This document shows, one piece after another, positions 57,258 to 64,000 of a stretch of 64,000 bases of DNA. The notes below the pieces were generated by a model. The model did no database searches. It was not told the origin of the DNA and worked only from the letters and a program-made list of their open reading frames with translations. This DNA is from Bacteroidales bacterium (lineage in GTDB: Bacteria; Bacteroidota; Bacteroidia; Bacteroidales; JAIOZK01). Positions within the stretch are counted from its first letter, which is position 1; each line of letters starts with the position of its first letter. The DNA lies in the NCBI GenBank assembly GCA_021738625.1, contig JAIPBS010000001.1, positions 62,001 through 126,000 on the forward strand, in the 5' to 3' direction. The position numbers were made by a program, and so were the translations under genes.

Positions 57258-59036
57258 ATGAAACTTAAGCTCGCACCCAAGCTCAGAATATTCCTGCCGA
57301 TCTTTGTTGCAATCATTATTTCCGTATCCGTGATCACCATCGTTTCGATCAACATCTCTAAAAACTCACTCAACATTTTCATTAAAGAAAACCTACAACT
57401 GGAGGTTAAAACCCTGGTTAAAATGTTCGAGAGAGAATATGCCCTGAAACTCGAACAGGTGAAAACCGACCTGCATGTGGCCCATGATTATTTCTATTCA
57501 AAGCCATTCCGTACAACAAACCGGCAAATTGAATTCACGGCCATCAACCAGATCAGTGGAAAACAGCACCAGGTAAATGTAAGCCAATGGCTTTTAGATG
57601 GTGAGCAAATCCAGAAGCAATTCAGCTTTGTTGATCAGATGCAGGATCTATTGGGCGGCACGGCTACCATTTTTCAGAAAATCGACAGCGGCTACCTGCG
57701 GATCAGCACCAACGTGCCCGATGATGAAGGAGGACGGGCCATCGGCACATACATACCCAATTTCTCTCCCGTGGTTCAATCCATCGAAAAAGGCGAAGCC
57801 TATTTCGGAAGGGCCTTTGTGGTGAACGATTGGTACATCACCGCCTACGAGCCCATCCGGCATGAAAATCAGATCATTGGAATGCTATATGTTGGCAGCC
57901 CCGAGAAGGATATAGCCGAACTGAGAGAAATTGTTCTGGATCTGAAAATCGGTAAAAGCGGGTTTCCTTTTGTGTTCGATGACAATGCCACCTTCATCAT
58001 CCATCCTGTTTCGGAAGGAGAAAACTGGGCACATCTCGAGTTTATGCAAAAGATCATGGAGATAAAAAAAGGCACCCTGCGTTATTACTCTCCAACAACC
58101 GAAACCAGCCGTTTTATGGCCTTCGAGTATTTCGAGGGGTTTCACTTTTATGTCGGCGCCACCATTGATCCGGGTATAGAAACACGCAATCTGGTTAGCA
58201 CCATCGTATTTAACTCAATCCTTATCGGGCTGGTCATTCTGATATTGCTTTCCGCATTTGTATATTTTGTTGCCGCAGAAAACATCCACAAGTTTTTACA
58301 GACCATCGAGATCTCAAACGAAAAACTCAGTTCGGCGCGCGAAGCCCTAAAGCGTTCTGAAAAGCTTGCCGAACTCGGTCAGCTATCGGCAAGGATCGTT
58401 CAGGAGATCAGCGAGCCCCTGAAGAGTATCACCGACAACACCAAATCCATTAAAGAAGAGTTCGACCAAGACTCTTCCGTTTACAATCAGTTGGATAAAA
58501 TCGGCCGGGAAGCGGAAAAAAGCAAGAGCATCCTTTCGGGTATCCTAACATTTGCCGAAGGCCAGAAACTCACCCTGAAAGAAACCAACATCAACGATAT
58601 GATGGAAATGGTGATCAGGGACATTGAATTGCCGGCGAACATCAATCTTACTTTCATTAAAGATCCCGATAACGCCATGGCTTTCCTGGATACCGGAATG
58701 ATGATACAGGCCATTCGGAACTTACTGAACAACGCAGTAGAATCGGTCATAGACGAAGGGCAGGTGACAGTTGAAAATATTTCCGACCCTGATTACCTAA
58801 CCATCAGGATAAAAGACAACGGGCCGGGCATTTCCAAAAAAGATACCGGAAAAATATTTGAACCTTTCTACACTCTGCGCGACAGCATTGTACCTAAAGC
58901 CGGACTTGGCCTGTCGGTATCCTATGGGATCATCAAAATGCATCGCGGAAAAATTGAGCTTAAAACAAATAACGACCCGGCAAAAGGAAGCACTTTCACA
59001 GAATTCATCATTAACTTGCCCAGAAATTATTCTTAA
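57258..59036 (+). CDS. Membrane Cache-domain kinase-like protein lacking the phosphoacceptor His
   Basis: 592 residues. A transmembrane helix at about 10-32 and another at about 316-340 flank an extracytoplasmic Cache module of about 280 residues ('VDQMQDLLGGTATIFQKIDS', 'ITAYEPIRHENQIIGMLYVG', 'GKSGFPFVFDDNATFIIHP'). The cytoplasmic part resembles the H-cluster kinase ('EALKRSEKLAELGQLSARI'), but where that protein has 'IAHELNNPL' this one has 'IVQEISEPL': the His is Gln382 (codon CAG at 58401). The ATP-binding domain is intact ('LLNNAVESV', 'DNGPGIS', 'FEPFYTL', 'AGLGLSVSYGI'). It may act as a pseudokinase partner or through another residue. Confidence 0.88.
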   Translation: MKLKLAPKLRIFLPIFVAIIISVSVITIVSINISKNSLNIFIKENLQLEVKTLVKMFEREYALKLEQVKTDLHVAHDYFYSKPFRTTNRQIEFTAINQISGKQHQVNVSQWLLDGEQIQKQFSFVDQMQDLLGGTATIFQKIDSGYLRISTNVPDDEGGRAIGTYIPNFSPVVQSIEKGEAYFGRAFVVNDWYITAYEPIRHENQIIGMLYVGSPEKDIAELREIVLDLKIGKSGFPFVFDDNATFIIHPVSEGENWAHLEFMQKIMEIKKGTLRYYSPTTETSRFMAFEYFEGFHFYVGATIDPGIETRNLVSTIVFNSILIGLVILILLSAFVYFVAAENIHKFLQTIEISNEKLSSAREALKRSEKLAELGQLSARIVQEISEPLKSITDNTKSIKEEFDQDSSVYNQLDKIGREAEKSKSILSGILTFAEGQKLTLKETNINDMMEMVIRDIELPANINLTFIKDPDNAMAFLDTGMMIQAIRNLLNNAVESVIDEGQVTVENISDPDYLTIRIKDNGPGISKKDTGKIFEPFYTLRDSIVPKAGLGLSVSYGIIKMHRGKIELKTNNDPAKGSTFTEFIINLPRNYS

Positions 59037-59053
59037 AATTATCAGGGCATTCT

Positions 59054-59083
59054 TTTGGATTACAAAATTAATATCTATCTTTG
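59054..59083 (+). promoter_or_regulatory. Promoter of rpsT (TTTG-N18-TATCTTTG)
   Basis: TTTG at 59054-59057 and TATCTTTG at 59076-59083 match the Bacteroidota consensus; the -7 box is identical to that of tRNA-Asp. About 35 bases of leader follow before the ATG at 59125. Confidence 0.7.
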
Positions 59084-59124
59084 CACGCCCAAAAACACTT
59101 GGAGTTTTAACAAAAGATATAACG

Positions 59125-59379
59125 ATGGCAAATCATAAATCAGCATTAAAAAGAATTCGTCAGTCTGAAAAAAGAAAAACACACAACCGATATTTCGCAA
59201 GAACCACGCGCAATGCCGTAAATAAATTCAGGGAACTGACAAGCAAACAGGAAGCCAAAGAAAAGCTTCCGCAGGTAGTATCGATGATAGACAAACTGGC
59301 AAAGAAATCTATCATCCACAAAAACAAGGCTTCCAATCTCAAATCGAAGCTGATGCGTAAAGCAAACTCGCTTGCGTAA
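59125..59379 (+). CDS. rpsT: 30S ribosomal protein bS20
   Basis: 84 residues, a basic helical protein that binds 16S rRNA at the bottom of the small subunit. It begins 'MANHKSALKRIRQSEKRK' and continues with 'NRYFARTTRNAVNKFRE' and 'KKSIIHKNKASNLKSKLMRK', the family pattern. A longer in-frame reading from 58858 runs through the end of the kinase-like gene in another frame and is rejected in favour of the ATG at 59125, which has a strong promoter and the conserved N-terminus. Confidence 0.96.
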   Translation: MANHKSALKRIRQSEKRKTHNRYFARTTRNAVNKFRELTSKQEAKEKLPQVVSMIDKLAKKSIIHKNKASNLKSKLMRKANSLA

Positions 59380-59410
59380 ATTAACAGTATTTTTTCATGG
59401 TTTTAGGGTA

Positions 59411-59441
59411 CCCCTTATCTTTATTGATAAGGGGTTTTTTT
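59411..59441 (+). terminator. Rho-independent terminator of rpsT
   Basis: CCCCTTATC (59411-59419) pairs perfectly with GATAAGGGG (59426-59434), followed by seven T residues. Confidence 0.9.
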
Positions 59442-59531
59442 GTCCCTTTGCCATGACTTTGCTAAAAACCAACCATAAGGGTTACCTGTCCGGGTTTTTA
59501 TATAAATTAGCAGGAGATAAAATCAAACGGC

Positions 59532-60491
59532 ATGAAAAACCTTTCTGTTATAAACCTGCTGATTTTGCTGGTTACGCTTTTAATCCTTTCATCATGCGCC
59601 AGCTACAAATATTCCAATAAAAGAAAAGGGGAGCAGATCCGGATGACCATAAAGGAGGAACAGCATATGTTCGACCTCCGCAGGCTAGAAGCCCAGGAAA
59701 TCCCCGGTCCGAAATCACGCGGTATCATGATCGGCGATATGATTTCGCTGGCCGCCGAAGGGGTCAAACTGCTGATCGAGGCCGACAAGAAGAAATACAC
59801 GGGTGAATACACCTGGGGCTTGAGCGAACTGTATTTCTACGACCGTATTTCCGACGTCAGCCCCTTTGATGTGAGCGGTATGCAATTCGGAGGATTCAGT
59901 TTGTTGCGAACAGCTGAAGTAGAAAAAGAGGTGCAGGACACCGCTTTTTTTATCTCCTTTAAAATTGTAAAAGAAAATCCTTACGAAATATTCAATAATG
60001 CTGCTTTCCGCCTTGAGGTGGAAGATTTTGTGATGAAATACGCCAAGGCTAAAATCCCGGTTTTCAAATGGTACATGCCCTGGACCATTTTTTACAAAAA
60101 GAAAACCACCATCAACCTGGACATGAAGATCACTTTCACGGCTACCTGGTCCGGACTAAACTCGGATGTGAACAGAGACCGGGAGATCGGGAGCTTTTAC
60201 CTAAACCTGCGGGAGGTCCCCCTGGGGGATGCTGAAAAATTCAAGGCATATAAAGAAGAGCTTACCGGCACTCAGCTTTACGGGGGTTCCTTTATTGTTC
60301 CGCGGTCGTACGGCGTTCACCTGGATGAACAAAAGAACTTCCAGGCTGTTTATGGCAGGGGACTTTACGACATCCTGGTGGAGGTTACAGAGTCGGGAAA
60401 GGATCATTTTGTGACCAAGGTGGTCCAGGACAATTCGGAGCGGATCGTGGATGAAGTGAAGTCCGGGCTGATCAATCAGCTGGGACAATAA
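59532..60491 (+). CDS. Putative lipoprotein of unknown function
   Basis: 319 residues. The N-terminus 'MKNLSVINLLILLVTLLILS' followed by 'SCASYKYS' is a lipoprotein signal with lipidated Cys22. The mature part contains mixed strands and helices ('GIMIGDMISLAAEGVKLLIE', 'YFYDRISDVSPFDVSGMQFG', 'WYMPWTIFYKKKTTINLDMK') and no catalytic motif I recognise. The gene lies 28 bases upstream of the caspase-domain gene and on the same strand, so the two are probably co-transcribed; this points to a shared envelope or extracellular role. Confidence 0.75.
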   Translation: MKNLSVINLLILLVTLLILSSCASYKYSNKRKGEQIRMTIKEEQHMFDLRRLEAQEIPGPKSRGIMIGDMISLAAEGVKLLIEADKKKYTGEYTWGLSELYFYDRISDVSPFDVSGMQFGGFSLLRTAEVEKEVQDTAFFISFKIVKENPYEIFNNAAFRLEVEDFVMKYAKAKIPVFKWYMPWTIFYKKKTTINLDMKITFTATWSGLNSDVNRDREIGSFYLNLREVPLGDAEKFKAYKEELTGTQLYGGSFIVPRSYGVHLDEQKNFQAVYGRGLYDILVEVTESGKDHFVTKVVQDNSERIVDEVKSGLINQLGQ

Positions 60492-60519
60492 ATCCGACTT
60501 AGCGCTGAAATTAACAAAA

Positions 60520-63500
60520 ATGCACAGACTCCTTCTTCTTGTTGTTATATTATCCGGATACACGGCATGGGCTCAAACGCCAAAGATCGTTCTACAACAA
60601 AACTTCGAGAACGGCATCAACAGAATACATCAAAGCCCTGACGGGAAGCACTTCCTTGTTGAGGAAGGCACCGTTACCAAAAGGTTTTCCATCTGGGATC
60701 AGGCTGGCAAGATTATGCTGGGCAGCCTGGAGTTGAACCCGGGAAATGCCCAGGGAGCCGGCCACATCAATTTCCTTAATGAGGGGGAAATGCTGCTGGC
60801 CACCAACCATGCCATCCTGAAAGCAAACCTGATCACCGGCGACACCACCACCTTCATCAAGGTTTTTAATTATCCCGAATTTCACCTGAAGTTTGAAAGC
60901 ATCCCCTGGGAACGCAATAAGATCATATTTCCATCAAAAATTTATGGCGAAAAAGATGAGAACATCTCTGACATCACCAACAATGGCCGCCTTGTGGTTT
61001 ATGATATACCATCACAAAAAATCATCTTTGAAAAAAATGTGGATTATGAGATCACCGAAATTGCTTTCAAACCGGATAAACGCATGATCGCTCTTGGCAC
61101 AAACCAGGGAGAATGCCTGTTGATGGACTCAGCATATCAGATAATCAAAAAAGTAAAACTAACTGAAAACCCGCTTCTTTTCCTCGACATTTCCCTTGAA
61201 GACATGATCATTGCCAATGCAAATGCTTCGGAAGACCATCACTTCTCCAGGGGACTGGGCGAACTTGTTTTCTATAAACCCGGGAAGGGCGAAAAAAACA
61301 TTCATCGGTTTGAAAAACAAAAGCCATCGAAAAAGGTAGATAAATTTATCCGGGATATGTATGGTGAAGACAACCTGGTTAACACCATCCTGGTAAATCC
61401 CGGTGAGAAAGCGATTTATGTTAACTTCGGCCACAACAGCATTGAAAGGATTAACCCCTTCAACCTAAAAGCAAAAAAACTAAAACTACCCGATTATGAA
61501 TCTGTATCTTATATGAACTTCAATAAAGATTCAAGTCAGCTGCTCATCGCCCATGGCAATTTGAACATGATGATGATGAGCAACAACTTATCAATCTATG
61601 ACCTGGCAAACGAGAAAGAAGCATTTGCTTTTAAAAATTTTGAAAGCCCCGATCAGCCGGATGATTTTTATCTGGTTTATGATGAGGAAGGCAATTATCA
61701 TTTCATCAGCAGAAAAACAAAAACCGGTAGCTTCAACAGATACGACAGCCTGATCGTTTTCAGTAGCAACCGGACCAATTCAAATGCAATCATTTGCAAA
61801 GATTGCAATTTCAGCTATTATCCCTCTTCGAATAGGCTTACTGCTTTCAATGATGACCTGATGATCACAGGCCAATTTCATTTGTCACAGCTGAAAGACA
61901 AGTTATCGATCAGTATGCGTGATAAGCCGCAAATGATTTCCGACAGCATGGTTTATGAGAAAACCACAGAAAAACGACTTGATGAAATATTACCGGGCAC
62001 GTACACACTGTACGATTTTCAAGTTTTGAATACTGAAAGATACATGATCTGCAATGTTAGTGAATACCATAAAAAACAGGATAAGAAGATTTTTAGGATC
62101 ATCGATGGGGGGGACATCATTCTTGAAAAAACATTTGAACACCTGCCCAATTTCAGGATTTCAAATGATGAGCGCTATATTGCTTTTGATGATGGCGGAT
62201 TTGTGGGAAAAAGCGAACTATTCATTTACAATCTTGAAACCCAAAAAATAATTTTTAAAGAAAAATTTAAACACGGCATTCAGCATTTCGATTTTGATTT
62301 ACAAAATCCTGTGCTGTATGTTTCTTACGTTAGCAGTGATAAAGAAAATTCTGAAAATTACTTTTTGTACCGAATGGATTTGAGAGAAAACAACTTCAAT
62401 CTCATCCAAGTAGATACCTCAGTGGAGTTTTTTTCCTTTGTTGCTGATGAAGAAAACAATCTGATCGCAGGGGAGGTTTTCGATAAGTTTTTTGTTTATG
62501 ATCTGATCAATAACAAGGTGATCTATGAGGAACAAGCCGAAATTTGGGTTGAAGATGTCACTTACATCCATGGCCTGGAAGGTTTCGGCTTTAACCTAGG
62601 CAATCGCTATCATATCTATAGGGATCCTGCCAGACAAGTTGATTTCTTTGTATTCAATGACGGGCTGGAAGCCGTGATCGGCAATGAAGGGTACTATTAC
62701 ATCAACAAAGATGTGATGCGAAACTTCGGTTTTTCATTGCAGGGCAAAGGCTATTCGGTAGCGGATTTTGATTATTACCTCAACCGGCCCGATATTTTGT
62801 ATGAGTTGCTGGATGGAAGCAATCCCGACCATCTGGCCCTGCTAAAGGAAGCACAAAAAAAACGAAGCACCGGTTCTAACGGTACAGAACTTCATGCACT
62901 CATCGGTGATGACCTGCCGCAACTAATCATCCCCAACAAGCATAAACTTCCTGACTACACTGACAGTGGGCATTTCGATATTCCTGTTGAAGTCATTGAT
63001 ATGAATTCCGGTTTAAATGGAGTTCAGGTAATCGTAAACGAAGTACCTGTGTTCGGGCGAAACGGATTGCCTGCAAATGTGCAAGCCGGTCAGCGATTTA
63101 GGGATACGATCAGGATTGAACTTTCAGGCGGGATCAATAAATTCAGGATTTTTTGTGAAAACAAGGATGGATTGAAATCCCTGCCTGAAACATGGGAAAT
63201 TTTCAGGAAAGAGGAAAAGAGAAAACCGGATTTGTATGTAAACCTGATCAGTGTTTCCGATTATCAACAATCACAATTCGATCTGCAATACGCCGTAAAA
63301 GACGGTCAGGACCTTGCAAAGTTATTCAAAGAACACAGCAAAGAATTTAACAAAGTGATCATAACCACCTTGTTCAACGAGGAAGTGAACAGGCAAAACG
63401 TACTAGCCCTTAAAGAAAAACTACTTCAAACCAATGTTGACGACCAGGTCATTCTTTTTGTTTCCGGACATGGCCTCCTCGATGATAACTTCGATTTCTA

Positions 63501-64000
63501 TTTTGCTACCCATGATATCGATTTCAAAAATCCCGCTGAAAGAGGGGTTAGCTATGAAGAGCTGGAATGGTTGCTCGACTCAATCCCGGCCCGAAAAAAA
63601 CTCTTTCTGATGGATGCCTGTCATTCCGGTGAAGTGGATAAGGAAGAACTGTTGGCCTATAATGCCGAAAAGGAGAAAGGCATTAAAAGCGGGGTGAAGA
63701 AATACACCTACCGGGCTGATGTTTTGCAATATGAAGAAACCGGTTCAGGTTTGGGGCTGCAAAACTCATTTGAACTGATGCAGGAATTGTTCACCAATCT
63801 AAAACGTGGTTCAGGTGCAGTAGTCATCAGCGCTGCCGCCGGCGACAGCTACGCCATGGAGTCGGAAGAATGGCAGAATGGAGTTTTCACCTATTCCATT
63901 TTGCAGGGCCTGCAATCAGGGGATGCGGATGCTAACCAAAATGGAGAGATCACCGTTTCAGAACTTAGGGACTATGTAGGCAAAACCGTCTACGATCTCA
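60520..64000 (+). CDS. Secreted caspase-domain (peptidase C14) protein with a long beta-propeller-like N-terminus; runs off the window
   Basis: The frame is open from the ATG at 60520 to the window end, giving at least 1160 residues with no stop. Residues 1-19 are a signal peptide ('MHRLLLLVVILSGYTAWAQ'). About 25-760 hold repeated four-stranded units such as 'GRLVVYDIPSQKIIFEK', 'NNLSIYDLANEKEAFAFKNF' and 'SELFIYNLETQKIIF', suggesting WD40/YVTN-like propellers. About 830-900 look like an Ig-like linker. The caspase p20-type domain starts near 915 ('YVNLISVSDYQQSQFDLQYA'), with the catalytic His984 in 'FVSGHGLL' and Cys1034 in 'LMDACHSGE'. Specificity is usually Arg/Lys in bacterial orthocaspases. 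The 3' end lies outside. Confidence 0.88.
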   Translation, partial: MHRLLLLVVILSGYTAWAQTPKIVLQQNFENGINRIHQSPDGKHFLVEEGTVTKRFSIWDQAGKIMLGSLELNPGNAQGAGHINFLNEGEMLLATNHAILKANLITGDTTTFIKVFNYPEFHLKFESIPWERNKIIFPSKIYGEKDENISDITNNGRLVVYDIPSQKIIFEKNVDYEITEIAFKPDKRMIALGTNQGECLLMDSAYQIIKKVKLTENPLLFLDISLEDMIIANANASEDHHFSRGLGELVFYKPGKGEKNIHRFEKQKPSKKVDKFIRDMYGEDNLVNTILVNPGEKAIYVNFGHNSIERINPFNLKAKKLKLPDYESVSYMNFNKDSSQLLIAHGNLNMMMMSNNLSIYDLANEKEAFAFKNFESPDQPDDFYLVYDEEGNYHFISRKTKTGSFNRYDSLIVFSSNRTNSNAIICKDCNFSYYPSSNRLTAFNDDLMITGQFHLSQLKDKLSISMRDKPQMISDSMVYEKTTEKRLDEILPGTYTLYDFQVLNTERYMICNVSEYHKKQDKKIFRIIDGGDIILEKTFEHLPNFRISNDERYIAFDDGGFVGKSELFIYNLETQKIIFKEKFKHGIQHFDFDLQNPVLYVSYVSSDKENSENYFLYRMDLRENNFNLIQVDTSVEFFSFVADEENNLIAGEVFDKFFVYDLINNKVIYEEQAEIWVEDVTYIHGLEGFGFNLGNRYHIYRDPARQVDFFVFNDGLEAVIGNEGYYYINKDVMRNFGFSLQGKGYSVADFDYYLNRPDILYELLDGSNPDHLALLKEAQKKRSTGSNGTELHALIGDDLPQLIIPNKHKLPDYTDSGHFDIPVEVIDMNSGLNGVQVIVNEVPVFGRNGLPANVQAGQRFRDTIRIELSGGINKFRIFCENKDGLKSLPETWEIFRKEEKRKPDLYVNLISVSDYQQSQFDLQYAVKDGQDLAKLFKEHSKEFNKVIITTLFNEEVNRQNVLALKEKLLQTNVDDQVILFVSGHGLLDDNFDFYFATHDIDFKNPAERGVSYEELEWLLDSIPARKKLFLMDACHSGEVDKEELLAYNAEKEKGIKSGVKKYTYRADVLQYEETGSGLGLQNSFELMQELFTNLKRGSGAVVISAAAGDSYAMESEEWQNGVFTYSILQGLQSGDADANQNGEITVSELRDYVGKTVYDL

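Noticed and set aside
58858-59124. Long N-terminal extension of bS20
   Set aside because: It overlaps the kinase-like gene in another frame, and bS20 starts at the conserved MANHKSALKR after its own promoter.

Overview
The window looks like a chromosome segment of an anaerobic or facultatively fermentative member of the Bacteroidota, probably near the Bacteroidales/Marinilabiliales. Supporting signs are a TonB-dependent receptor with an N-terminal carboxypeptidase-regulatory domain, a secreted enzyme with a type IX secretion (Por) sorting tail, a PorT-like protein, lipid A and heptose genes, and -7 promoter boxes of the TAnnTTTG type with TTTG/TTG about 18-21 bases upstream. The clearest such boxes precede tRNA-Asp, tRNA-Glu, rpsT, an ECF sigma factor and a MerR gene. 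No phage, plasmid or CRISPR array is visible.

Layout. 1-4160 is gene-poor: two small unknown genes, msrB and several dispersed repeat families, including a 189-bp element with terminal inverted repeats that recurs at 3280, 27911 and (as a half copy) 54721. 4164-6008 holds a purine nucleoside phosphorylase and a BioB/HydE-like radical SAM protein. 6096-13604 is a co-directional run: an FAD oxidoreductase, a NapH/NosR-like membrane iron-sulfur protein, two GT2 glycosyltransferases, a GT-C glycosyltransferase and an outer-membrane protein. A racemase, tRNA-Asp and an AT-rich McrBC-type restriction pair follow (14909-18825). 18886-29207 is mostly minus-strand housekeeping: a cation antiporter, a T9SS-exported dehydrogenase, a PAS kinase, MscS, tRNA-Glu, PorT, heptose kinase, an aminotransferase and an ECF sigma factor. 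Next to the sigma gene is a MerR regulator with a cobalamin-binding domain; both share a repeated GTTAAAC motif at their promoters. 30494-38410 is an envelope/housekeeping run (DUF2520, KdsC, UbiA, Maf, DUF502, SurE, LpxB, ComEC). 38446-43346 holds a NarL-type regulator, EttA and a TonB receptor.

The most striking region is 43431-59036. It encodes a trimeric [FeFe] hydrogenase (NuoE-, NuoF- and HydA-like subunits) and all three H-cluster maturases (HydG, HydF, HydE). Interleaved with them is a large signalling set: a PAS-LuxR regulator, three receiver proteins without output domains, a receiver-histidine kinase hybrid, a Cache-domain kinase-like protein whose phosphoacceptor His is Gln, and a soluble kinase fused to ferredoxin and H-cluster domains. 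The fused protein keeps all four cysteine ligands of the H-cluster, but the proton-relay Cys of true hydrogenases is Asp. This suggests an H2 or redox sensor matured by the same HydEFG proteins and wired to a phosphorelay.

After rpsT and a lipoprotein, the window ends inside a large secreted protein with a long N-terminal region (probably beta-propeller) and a caspase-type peptidase domain that carries its His/Cys dyad.
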